Positions 55,586-60,799 of a DNA stretch of 64,000 nucleotides are shown piece by piece. Each line of letters starts with the position of its first letter. Position 1 is the first letter of the stretch. The DNA lies in the IMG/VR virus record IMGVR_UViG_3300008113_000016, positions 32,514 through 96,513 of that record, one strand, 5' to 3'. This DNA is from a virus. A program made the position numbers and the translations under genes. The notes under the pieces were generated by a model that saw only the letters and a list, made by a program, of their open reading frames with translations, made no database searches and was not told the origin of the DNA.

Positions 55586-56011
55586 TTACAAATAACGAGC
55601 AATAGCGTTGTATGTAGAAGTATTTACAACTTCCTCATCTGTCATTTTGAGGATACGAATTGCGTTCGTGATTTCCTCTTTTTGCTCGTTGTAAGTGTGG
55701 GTGTGAATTACCTCAAAATCCTTTTCAGGTTCTTGTGGGAAATCTCCCTGCTTTACTACAATGTCAAAATCAACATTGAGGTTGTTGTTCCAAGAACGAT
55801 AGTTAGTGCGAAGGTTCTCAGCCTTTGAGAAGTTCTCAATAGCCCATTTACCAACTTCCTTGCGCCACTTTTCCATAGCCTTAGTGTGCTTGGCTTCGTT
55901 TTCGCCTTGTGTAGCGTAGTTCTTTTCTAACTCAGCAAGGCGTGTTTCTAGTGCCTTGATTACTTTAGGGGTAGCGATTTTCACGCTAATAGATTTTCCG
56001 TTTCTAGCCAT
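55586..56011 (-). CDS. Conserved helical protein
   Basis: 141 residues from ATG 56011 (AAAAGGAAAC upstream; the longer start at 56077 is unsupported). A central coiled coil (ETRLAELEKNYATQGENEAKHTKAMEKWRKEVGKWAIENF) follows MARNGKSISVKIATPKVI. The C-terminal half is EEVVNTSTYNAIARYL. Unknown function. Promoter P6 drives it. Confidence 0.65.
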   Translation of the reverse strand: MARNGKSISVKIATPKVIKALETRLAELEKNYATQGENEAKHTKAMEKWRKEVGKWAIENFSKAENLRTNYRSWNNNLNVDFDIVVKQGDFPQEPEKDFEVIHTHTYNEQKEEITNAIRILKMTDEEVVNTSTYNAIARYL

Positions 56012-56050
56012 TTTGTTTCCTTTTCTGTTGAGGGTTTGTCTTGTAGGGGT

Positions 56051-56073
56051 ATTATAGCAGGGGCTACTGACAA
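56051..56073 (-). promoter_or_regulatory. P6, TGTCAGT-type promoter
   Basis: Leftward TTGTCA (complement of 56068-56073), GTAGCCCC, TGC-TATAAT (hexamer 56051-56056). A clear example with no ordinary -35 at 17 bases. Confidence 0.75.
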
Positions 56074-56095
56074 GCAATAACCCCTGCTAATCTTA

Positions 56096-56272
56096 TTAGT
56101 CTAGGGCTTCTGAATAGCAAGCGTCATAGAAACGCTTACTATCGAAGTTAGGGTTATCACTCTCAAAATAAGCACAGAACTCGTCAATGAGTTCCTCAAA
56201 TACAATTTGAGGGATTTCGTCTTTGTATGTGCTAAGGATTTCAGCCGTTGCCACATAGTCTTTGCGTGTCAT
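56096..56272 (-). CDS. Conserved actinophage protein (MTRKDY type)
   Basis: 58 residues. MTRKDYVATAEILSTYKDEIPQIVFEELIDEFCAYFESDNPNFDSKRFYDACYSEALD matches the short MTRKDY...FxxDNPxFDxxRFxxAC proteins common in actinophages. A second ATG at 56275 gives one extra Met. Function unknown. Confidence 0.7.
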   Translation of the reverse strand: MTRKDYVATAEILSTYKDEIPQIVFEELIDEFCAYFESDNPNFDSKRFYDACYSEALD

Positions 56273-56279
56273 CATTTTA

Positions 56280-56447
56280 TTAGTTTGCCTTTCTTGTGCG
56301 ATAGTATTTGTAAGCCTTGTAACCTGCGTATGCTAATCCTGTTAGCAATACTGCGTTAGGTATGTTTATGTCAATCCATAATAGATTATCTACTTGGAAA
56401 GAAATCCACCAATTATTGCTTATCTCAAATAATACTTTGTTATCCAT
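56280..56447 (-). CDS. Small membrane protein
   Basis: 55 residues: an N-terminal ISNNWWISFQVDNLLWIDINI, a hydrophobic segment NAVLLTGLAYAGYKAYKYY and a basic tail RTRKAN. Pseudoknot C lies 30 bases upstream of its start, so it may be controlled at the RNA level. Confidence 0.5.
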   Translation of the reverse strand: MDNKVLFEISNNWWISFQVDNLLWIDINIPNAVLLTGLAYAGYKAYKYYRTRKAN

Positions 56448-56476
56448 TTTTACCTGTCCTTTTCTTTTTTGTTAGT

Positions 56477-56504
56477 TGAGCCTTTTAGACACTTGCTCAG
56501 GTGT
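56477..56504 (-). ncRNA. H-type pseudoknot element, copy C
   Basis: Leftward strand: stem 1 ACAC/GTGT (complements of 56501-56504 and 56489-56492) closes loop CTGAGCAA; TGAGC pairs with GCTCA (complement of 56477-56481) after linker CTAAAAG. It lies between the stop of the 56513-56689 gene and the small membrane protein. Confidence 0.65.
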
Positions 56505-56512
56505 GTGGATAA

Positions 56513-56689
56513 TTACTTATCCAAATCCTCAACTGACACAGTTGTCCAACGCTCTCCCTTTGGAGTAGTTAGTCGAACTCTCACCGAGCCAGATGAGTTA
56601 GATACGATTTCCTCAATCGTTCCTGTAACGCCACTTTTTAGAGTTGTGAATAAATCGCCAACCTTGTAAGTGTTTCCATTTACTGACAT
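56513..56689 (-). CDS. SH3/KOW-like small protein
   Basis: 58 residues: NGNTYKVGDLFTTLKSGVTGTIEEIVSNSSGSVRVRLTTPKGERWTTVSVEDLDK, a beta-barrel pattern with VGDxF...GTIxxI typical of KOW/SH3-like domains. It may bind nucleic acid. Promoter P7 lies upstream. Confidence 0.55.
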   Translation of the reverse strand: MSVNGNTYKVGDLFTTLKSGVTGTIEEIVSNSSGSVRVRLTTPKGERWTTVSVEDLDK

Positions 56690-56722
56690 TATTGCTTCCC
56701 TTCGTTTGTTGTTTGTAGGCTT

Positions 56723-56745
56723 ATTGTATCAGGTGCTACTGACAA
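56723..56745 (-). promoter_or_regulatory. P7, TGTCAGT-type promoter
   Basis: Leftward TTGTCA (complement of 56740-56745), GTAGCACC, TGA-TACAAT (hexamer 56723-56728). No ordinary -35. Confidence 0.75.
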
Positions 56746-56746
56746 A

Positions 56747-56869
56747 TTACAGAGCACCCTCTTGGAACAGCCCAATTTCCAAATCTAGTTTTTCATTTTC
56801 GGTGGCTTCGGATAAATCTACCCAACCAGCACCATTTTCATCTATTCTAAAAATCTCTACATAACCCAT
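56747..56869 (-). CDS. Small acidic protein
   Basis: 40 residues: GYVEIFRIDENGAGWVDLSEATENEKLDLEIGLFQEGAL. Acidic, one beta hairpin and a helix. Promoter P8 lies upstream. Unknown. Confidence 0.5.
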   Translation of the reverse strand: MGYVEIFRIDENGAGWVDLSEATENEKLDLEIGLFQEGAL

Positions 56870-56895
56870 TTGGTTTGTCCTTTCTGTATGTAGCA

Positions 56896-56924
56896 ATTAT
56901 AGCAAAATCTTGGAGGCAAATCAA
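56896..56924 (-). promoter_or_regulatory. P8, ordinary leftward promoter
   Basis: TTGATT (complement of 56919-56924), 17-base spacer, TGC-TATAAT (hexamer 56896-56901). It lacks the TGTCAGT element but has the same extended -10 and an upstream palindrome at 56965-56980. Confidence 0.6.
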
Positions 56925-56964
56925 ATCCAAAACGAAATAATCTCACATTTTGATACAAAATCCC

Positions 56965-56980
56965 TGTGATAAAAATCACA
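56965..56980. promoter_or_regulatory. CRP/GlxR-like palindrome
   Basis: TGTGA-TAAAAA-TCACA, perfect half-sites, about 82 bases upstream of the P8 start. GGGCGGG lies beyond it at 57012-57018. Confidence 0.65.
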
Positions 56981-57031
56981 CGGATCTTACTTGACTTACT
57001 GGCGAGTAGGGGGGCGGGTTTAGTTGAAACT

Positions 57032-57109
57032 TCAACTATATATTGCGATGATCCATCCCACTGTAATTAAAATAAATAAAATAACATCTAACAATTTTGC
57101 ATTAACCAA
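57032..57109 (-). CDS. Possible membrane micro-protein
   Basis: 25 residues from TTG: VNAKLLDVILFILITVGWIIAIYS, one hydrophobic helix, overlapping the previous gene. Weak ribosome site. Its stop lies in a stem-loop TAGTTGA/TCAACTA (57021-57038). Confidence 0.3.
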   Translation of the reverse strand: MVNAKLLDVILFILITVGWIIAIYS

Positions 57110-57234
57110 TCGTCTTCAGGATAATATTTTGCTAACGTTTCATCGCTGTAGCATGCATGACACAATTGAATGTCGTCGTCAATTGGTCCTTCCATCCACA
57201 TTTTATTAGTACAATTTAAGCAAGTTTCATTCAT
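57088..57234 (-). CDS. Small zinc-ribbon protein
   Basis: 48 residues: NETCLNCTNKMWMEGPIDDDIQLCHACYSDETLAKYYPEDDW, two Cys pairs as in zinc ribbons. GGAGAAG upstream. Function unknown. Confidence 0.6.
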   Translation of the reverse strand: MNETCLNCTNKMWMEGPIDDDIQLCHACYSDETLAKYYPEDDWLMQNC

Positions 57235-57523
57235 ACTCTTCTCCCTCTACTGGGTCGATGAACCATTGCAAGTGGTGCTGCTCTACAATTGCGTGTGCAG
57301 GTGCTTGCGTTGAACCTTTATAAGTAATTTGAAAATCACCAACCATTGGCATTTCAATCATACGATTATAATCTTCATCGTAGAATGCGTCAATTGCTTC
57401 AATACAAGGTTGAACCATTTCTGCGGGAACGGGTGGATAGTGATTACCCTTCAAGTGATAGAGTAATTGTGTTTCTAAGTCTAGAACGCTATCTGCTAAT
57501 CCAATTGCTGTAACTGATCCCAT
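57227..57523 (-). CDS. Conserved phage protein
   Basis: 98 residues: TAIGLADSVLDLETQLLYHLKGNHYPPVPAEMVQPCIEAIDAFYDEDYNRMIEMPMVGDFQITYKGSTQAPAHAIVEQHHLQWF. The motif LxGNHYPPxPxxM...CxxAI is recurrent among actinophages. Function unknown. Confidence 0.65.
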   Translation of the reverse strand: MGSVTAIGLADSVLDLETQLLYHLKGNHYPPVPAEMVQPCIEAIDAFYDEDYNRMIEMPMVGDFQITYKGSTQAPAHAIVEQHHLQWFIDPVEGEEYE

Positions 57524-57525
57524 TA

Positions 57526-57666
57526 TTATTTCTCCTCTATATCTGATACATAAACATCATTTTTATTTAGTAATCCGTATTTGATATTGCTATCAAACAT
57601 TTCAATAGCAGCGTCATAGTCCTCTGCTTCAACATTTATAAAACAAGTAAATTCAAACAGGGGCAT
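57526..57666 (-). CDS. Small protein with ferredoxin-like pattern
   Basis: 46 residues: PLFEFTCFINVEAEDYDAAIEMFDSNIKYGLLNKNDVYVSDIEEK. Beta-helix-beta pattern. TAATG overlap with the next gene. Unknown. Confidence 0.5.
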   Translation of the reverse strand: MPLFEFTCFINVEAEDYDAAIEMFDSNIKYGLLNKNDVYVSDIEEK

Positions 57667-57875
57667 TATTTCACGCTCACATTTCCATTAGTGTAGAAAG
57701 TCTTAGTATACATTTTACCCGTAGGGTCTGACAGGTTATAGGTTGCGTATTCTTTTGCGTCTCCATAATCAACGCACTTAGTCCAAGCGTCTACTGCTTC
57801 TAGTAAATCGCTAACACGCAAAGTATTTACAAGGCTTCCGTCATAGGAAGTAGTTAGAGAGTAATTGTATTCCAT
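57666..57875 (-). CDS. Small conserved protein
   Basis: 69 residues: EYNYSLTTSYDGSLVNTLRVSDLLEAVDAWTKCVDYGDAKEYATYNLSDPTGKMYTKTFYTNGNVSVK. Beta-helix-beta layout, resembling small actinophage proteins with the DYGDAxEYATYNL motif. Unknown function. Confidence 0.6.
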   Translation of the reverse strand: MEYNYSLTTSYDGSLVNTLRVSDLLEAVDAWTKCVDYGDAKEYATYNLSDPTGKMYTKTFYTNGNVSVK

Positions 57876-57877
57876 TA

Positions 57878-58081
57878 TTACTCACCAACCTTTACTGCTA
57901 CTGTGCGATAAGTATTCTTGAACCCATACTGAGGCTTTACCTCTACAAGGTAAGAGTCGCAACCTTCATACCAAACTGCGTGAGGGTGCTTTTCTGCGGA
58001 GACAATTTCTCCACTTACTGAACGGGATACATAGCGTGTGCCTACAAGTAGGCTTTCGATAGAATAAACATTTGCTGACAT
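57878..58081 (-). CDS. Small SH3-like protein
   Basis: 67 residues: NVYSIESLLVGTRYVSRSVSGEIVSAEKHPHAVWYEGCDSYLVEVKPQYGFKNTYRTVAVKVGE, beta-rich and SH3-like. Promoter P9 lies upstream. Unknown. Confidence 0.55.
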   Translation of the reverse strand: MSANVYSIESLLVGTRYVSRSVSGEIVSAEKHPHAVWYEGCDSYLVEVKPQYGFKNTYRTVAVKVGE

Positions 58082-58203
58082 TATTTAGTCTCACTTTCTT
58101 TTGTTGTTGATACGGACATTGTAGCAGATAGAACTGACAAGGCTTCTGCCTTGCTTGCTTGACGGGTGGCGATTACATACGCCTTGAATTCGTCTAGGTT
58201 CAT
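58081..58203 (-). CDS. Small helical protein
   Basis: 40 residues: NLDEFKAYVIATRQASKAEALSVLSATMSVSTTKESETK, helical then Ser/Thr-rich. AGAAGG upstream. P9 lies inside its 3' end, P10 before it. Confidence 0.45.
   Translation of the reverse strand: MNLDEFKAYVIATRQASKAEALSVLSATMSVSTTKESETK
58118..58140 (-). promoter_or_regulatory. P9, TGTCAGT-type promoter
   Basis: Leftward TTGTCA (complement of 58135-58140), GTTCTATC, TGC-TACAAT (hexamer 58118-58123). No ordinary -35. Inside the 40-residue gene. Confidence 0.7.
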
Positions 58204-58236
58204 TTTTGACCTTCTTTCGTTGTTGTTATAGTAGCA

Positions 58237-58259
58237 AGTATACCAAAATAGTCTGACAT
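58237..58259 (-). promoter_or_regulatory. P10, TGTCAGA-type promoter
   Basis: Leftward ATGTCA (complement of 58254-58259), GACTATTT, TGG-TATACT (hexamer 58237-58242). Confidence 0.7.
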
Positions 58260-58296
58260 TATCAAATCCAAATTCGGACATTTGGGACACTTTCCG

Positions 58297-58339
58297 TGTG
58301 ATAAATCTCACACTCGTAAATCCAGTGATAAATCTCACA
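58297..58339. promoter_or_regulatory. Tandem CRP/GlxR-like palindromes
   Basis: TGTGA-TAAATC-TCACA at 58297-58312 and AGTGA-TAAATC-TCACA at 58324-58339, 27 bases apart. Centres lie about 73 and 100 bases upstream of the P10 start. CCCGCCC lies at 58373-58379. 58340-58419 has no gene. Confidence 0.7.
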
Positions 58340-58419
58340 TCGTACATAAAGGTGCAAAACGGACATTTTGCCCCCGCCCGTTTTTTATGCAGATCGTCGC
58401 ATTTTTATAAATTACAAAA

Positions 58420-58626
58420 TTAATTTTTTAATTTAGCAATTATTTTTTCTGCTTCTAATTTTGTAATTATTTCATCTGCGAAAGCAATTGAAATTTCTGT
58501 TTGCTGTTTTTCTGTAAGCGATGCCCACAAATAACCAAGCAAATAGTGTGTGCCACTATCTACATTACCATTACGAATTTTTGTAGACATTTCTTTTACT
58601 TCTTGTAGCAATTCCATATTAGCCAT
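58420..58626 (-). CDS. Small helical protein
   Basis: 68 residues: NMELLQEVKEMSTKIRNGNVDSGTHYLLGYLWASLTEKQQTEISIAFADEIITKLEAEKII. Helical, no motif. It overlaps the next gene by 8 bases. Unknown. Confidence 0.55.
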   Translation of the reverse strand: MANMELLQEVKEMSTKIRNGNVDSGTHYLLGYLWASLTEKQQTEISIAFADEIITKLEAEKIIAKLKN

Positions 58627-58801
58627 TTAGCCACTCCTCTCCAGAAAAATCACTTTCCATTTGTGATAAATCTTCATCAGTAGGTGTAAAGAAATCCTCA
58701 AAATCTTCTTCTACTTCAGGGGTAGTAAAGAGAGAGGCATTATCTTCATAGTAGTTATCCCAAGAGTATTTTGGGGCTTCCCAAGACATTGTGTAAGTCA
58801 T
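58619..58801 (-). CDS. Small acidic protein
   Basis: 60 residues: TMSWEAPKYSWDNYYEDNASLFTTPEVEEDFEDFFTPTDEDLSQMESDFSGEEW. Very acidic and aromatic, a possible DNA mimic or inhibitor. TAATG overlap with the gene after it. Confidence 0.55.
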   Translation of the reverse strand: MTYTMSWEAPKYSWDNYYEDNASLFTTPEVEEDFEDFFTPTDEDLSQMESDFSGEEWLNG

Positions 58802-58926
58802 TATTTATTCTCCATTTCTTTTACGCAATCACAAGGCTCACAATCATAGTCATTTTCGTTACCCCAAAAGATAACGCCTTGACCATTACATTCATCACAA
58901 TCAAAACGCATTAGAAAGTTTATCAT
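58801..58926 (-). CDS. DnaJ-type zinc-knuckle protein
   Basis: 41 residues: RFDCDECNGQGVIFWGNENDYDCEPCDCVKE, a CxxCxGxG repeat as in DnaJ zinc domains. ATG at 58926 overlaps the previous stop (ATGA), with GGAAGG upstream. Confidence 0.55.
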   Translation of the reverse strand: MINFLMRFDCDECNGQGVIFWGNENDYDCEPCDCVKEMENK

Positions 58927-59105
58927 TGAGAAACCTTCCAATCTCTCCACATTGGGAGGCGTTCAGGGTCAGTATCATCATACCAACGCTCTATGTTATT
59001 TTCACAAACTTCGCAGAATGTGAATTGGTCATCTCCTACCATTGAGATAGCAGACTTATTAGGTGTGTGAGATTTACACACTTCGTTTATTGTTAATGTA
59101 GTCAT
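58923..59105 (-). CDS. Conserved actinophage protein with Cys pair
   Basis: 60 residues from ATG 59105 (AAGG upstream; GTG 59114 possible). LTINEVCKSHTPNKSAISMVGDDQFTFCEVCENNIERWYDDTDPERLPMWRDW. The FCxxCExxIERWYxxDDPER pattern is common in actinophages. Zinc-binding likely; function unknown. Confidence 0.6.
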   Translation of the reverse strand: MTTLTINEVCKSHTPNKSAISMVGDDQFTFCEVCENNIERWYDDTDPERLPMWRDWKVSQ

Positions 59106-59138
59106 TTTGACCACCTTTCTTTAATTTCTAATACTAGT

Positions 59139-59161
59139 ATCCTAACAGATACCACTGACAA
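59139..59161 (-). promoter_or_regulatory. P11, TGTCAGT-type promoter
   Basis: Leftward TTGTCA (complement of 59156-59161), GTGGTATC, TGT-TAGGAT (hexamer 59139-59144). Confidence 0.65.
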
Positions 59162-59170
59162 ATTGAGGTC

Positions 59171-59222
59171 TTATTTGCTTAGGCTCACTGTGATTTATCT
59201 CACATTTATTTGCTAAGGCTCA
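59171..59222. repeat. Direct repeats flanking a CRP/GlxR-like palindrome
   Basis: TTATTTGCTTAGGCTCA (59171-59187) and TTATTTGCTAAGGCTCA (59206-59222) differ at one base, 35 bases apart, with TGTGA-TTTATC-TCACA (59189-59204) exactly between them. Confidence 0.75.
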
Positions 59223-59258
59223 TACCTTGCTTCTTTATTTAATTTTTCTTATACGGGA

Positions 59259-59287
59259 AGTATAGCACAAGGAAACGGAAAAGTCAA
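59259..59287 (-). promoter_or_regulatory. P12, ordinary leftward promoter
   Basis: TTGACT (complement of 59282-59287), 17-base spacer, TGC-TATACT (hexamer 59259-59264). No gene lies between it and P11, so it acts in tandem or makes a leader RNA. Confidence 0.6.
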
Positions 59288-59318
59288 GTCCAGACACGGA
59301 CAAAACGGACATTTTTAA

Positions 59319-59334
59319 TGTGATGTTCGTCACA
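59319..59334. promoter_or_regulatory. CRP/GlxR-like palindrome
   Basis: TGTGA-TGTTCG-TCACA, about 73 bases upstream of the P12 start. GGGCGGG at 59337-59343. Confidence 0.65.
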
Positions 59335-59358
59335 GAGGGCGGGTGATCCAAGGCGGGT

Positions 59359-59388
59359 TTTTTTGCTAACCTTTCGATTAGCAAAAAA
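59359..59388. terminator. Stem-loop after leftward gene
   Basis: TTTTTTGCTAA (59359-59369), 8-base loop, TTAGCAAAAAA (59378-59388), then CTTTTTT on this strand. It fits a rightward terminator, but it also directly follows the stop of the leftward gene 59394-59543. Confidence 0.55.
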
Positions 59389-59393
59389 CTTTT

Positions 59394-59543
59394 TTAGTTT
59401 TCGATAACTTCTAAAACTTCAAAAGCATTAAACTTTTCTAATTCATCATCAGAAAGTTTTGCAAATACTTTATTTAGATTGAATACTGCTTGCAAATCTG
59501 AATCTGCATCAGTAACGAAACTAATCAAAACATTTTTTTTCAT
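59394..59543 (-). CDS. Small helical protein
   Basis: 49 residues: KKNVLISFVTDADSDLQAVFNLNKVFAKLSDDELEKFNAFEVLEVIEN. AAAGGAG upstream. Its start overlaps the previous stop by ATGA. Unknown. Confidence 0.5.
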   Translation of the reverse strand: MKKNVLISFVTDADSDLQAVFNLNKVFAKLSDDELEKFNAFEVLEVIEN

Positions 59544-59650
59544 TTATATTCTCCTTTCGAGATAAGTTCATCTAGCATTTTTGCTAGTGGGTCTATTGGC
59601 TCGTCTGCCAAATAGTTTTCTAATTCTAATTGTTTTACGAAATCTATCAT
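59540..59650 (-). CDS. Small helical protein
   Basis: 36 residues: IDFVKQLELENYLADEPIDPLAKMLDELISKGEYK. AAAGGA upstream. The pattern ELENYLADEPIDPL looks conserved. Coupled to the next gene by ATGA. Confidence 0.5.
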   Translation of the reverse strand: MIDFVKQLELENYLADEPIDPLAKMLDELISKGEYK

Positions 59651-59673
59651 TGTTTATTTATCCTTTCTTATTC

Positions 59674-59847
59674 TTAGCAATAAACTAATTCTGTAGAGTA
59701 TGAGTATGTCATTGACTCTCTGTCAAAGTAAGCCCACATTTCTTGTGTCTTGTGAGACTTATCTACGGAACAGAACCTGTCCCAACTATCACCTGTCCAT
59801 TGGCAGGATAGGCACTTACTTACTTGATGTGATAATACTTTTGTCAT
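59674..59847 (-). CDS. Small zinc-knuckle protein
   Basis: 57 residues: SHQVSKCLSCQWTGDSWDRFCSVDKSHKTQEMWAYFDRESMTYSYSTELVYC. One CxxC and further Cys. Promoter P13 upstream. Unknown. Confidence 0.55.
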   Translation of the reverse strand: MTKVLSHQVSKCLSCQWTGDSWDRFCSVDKSHKTQEMWAYFDRESMTYSYSTELVYC

Positions 59848-59896
59848 TTTCTGACCTTTCTAGTTTAGAGACCTTCTCTAACTTTCTAATACTGGA

Positions 59897-59919
59897 AGTA
59901 TAACACAGGGTACTGACAT
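59897..59919 (-). promoter_or_regulatory. P13, TGTCAGT-type promoter
   Basis: Leftward ATGTCA (complement of 59914-59919), GTACCCTG, TGT-TATACT (hexamer 59897-59902). Divergent from P14. Confidence 0.7.
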
Positions 59920-59951
59920 TTTGAGGGGTATAAAACGGACATTCTAGACAT

Positions 59952-60011
59952 TGTGATGTAGGTCATATGTGATGTACGCCACAGAGGGCGGGTGGTGTGA
60001 GGTATATCACA
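59952..60011. promoter_or_regulatory. Triple CRP/GlxR-like palindrome array in divergent region
   Basis: TGTGA-N6-TCATA (59952-59967), TGTGA-N6-CCACA (59968-59983) and TGTGA-GGTATA-TCACA (59996-60011); GGGCGGG lies between the last two (59986-59992). It sits between leftward P13 and rightward P14 and could serve both. Confidence 0.65.
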
Positions 60012-60048
60012 AAAATAGTTTTGAGACACGCCCGAAAAACGGGTCAAA

Positions 60049-60071
60049 ATGTCAGTGGTAGGTGATAGGAT
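60049..60071 (+). promoter_or_regulatory. P14, rightward TGTCAGT-type promoter
   Basis: ATGTCA (60049-60054), GTGGTAGG, TGA-TAGGAT (hexamer 60066-60071). The only rightward member of the family; drives 60120-60677. Confidence 0.7.
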
Positions 60072-60119
60072 ACTAGGTATCAAGATGAGATAAAGGTTAT
60101 CTCAAAGAAAGGAGTCAAT

Positions 60120-60332
60120 ATGACTCACTCATTATCCGTAGTGGTAGAACCCTATCACTCTATGTCCTCTAGCAATACTAAGGATAAGAATATCTTTAGA
60201 CTTGCTAATGGTAACTACATTAGCAGAATTGCTTATGTCCATATGGTAGCCTCTGAGGGATTACTCTCTCATCGTTACCTAAGCCCTAACGAAAGTAAAT
60301 GGGTATTCCAATTTAGAAAGGAGTCTAACTAA
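60120..60332 (+). CDS. Small protein, first gene of P14 operon
   Basis: 70 residues: HSLSVVVEPYHSMSSSNTKDKNIFRLANGNYISRIAYVHMVASEGLLSHRYLSPNESKWVFQF. AAAGGAG upstream. Beta/helix mixture; unknown function. The stop overlaps the next start. Confidence 0.6.
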   Translation: MTHSLSVVVEPYHSMSSSNTKDKNIFRLANGNYISRIAYVHMVASEGLLSHRYLSPNESKWVFQFRKESN

Positions 60333-60466
60333 TGACTACACTTATTTGTTGTTTCTGTGAGAAAACTTATTCTCACGGAACTATGTTCTGCGGTTTCTGT
60401 AACGAATACAAAGGTCTTATGACTATTACAGATTTTGATAAATACTATGGAAAGGTATCTAACTAA
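60332..60466 (+). CDS. Zinc-ribbon micro-protein
   Basis: 44 residues: TLICCFCEKTYSHGTMFCGFCNEYKGLMTITDFDKYYGKVSN. Two CxxC pairs form a small zinc ribbon. GAAAGGAG upstream and TAATG coupling. Confidence 0.6.
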   Translation: MTTLICCFCEKTYSHGTMFCGFCNEYKGLMTITDFDKYYGKVSN

Positions 60467-60576
60467 TGGATTACTATGACGATTACTATGATTATCAAAA
60501 CGATAACCTATTATCAGTAGGTTGTTACTGCAAGATTAATTTTGTTTGTTCTGAATGCAAGGAGGATTACCTATGA
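60466..60576 (+). CDS. Tyr/Asp-rich micro-protein with Cys pair
   Basis: 36 residues: DYYDDYYDYQNDNLLSVGCYCKINFVCSECKEDYL. A CxC and a CxxC suggest zinc binding. Coupled on both sides by TAATG or ATGA overlaps. Confidence 0.5.
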   Translation: MDYYDDYYDYQNDNLLSVGCYCKINFVCSECKEDYL

Positions 60577-60677
60577 AGATTTGGATATCATGTCAGATCT
60601 GTGAACAACCTGTTGTTGAAGTAGATATTGAAGACAGTAAGTATCTAACAGCAACTTGCTCAGAGTGTTGGGATTAG
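60573..60677 (+). CDS. Zinc-ribbon micro-protein
   Basis: 34 residues: KIWISCQICEQPVVEVDIEDSKYLTATCSECWD. Two CxxC pairs. AAGGAGG upstream. Last gene of the P14 operon. 60678-60799 then holds no gene or clear structure. Confidence 0.55.
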   Translation: MKIWISCQICEQPVVEVDIEDSKYLTATCSECWD

Positions 60678-60799
60678 CAATGCCTGCTAAATCCGCATAA
60701 TGGGCGCACTATTCAAAATCGCATAATGCTTTGAAAATTGCGTATCATACATGAAAAAATTTTATTCACATTTTTAGAATATCTAAATAAACAGTACTA

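Noticed and set aside
59640-59650. Suspected frameshift in the 36-codon gene
   Set aside because: A careful re-reading shows the frame intact from ATG 59650; the apparent extra base was my error.
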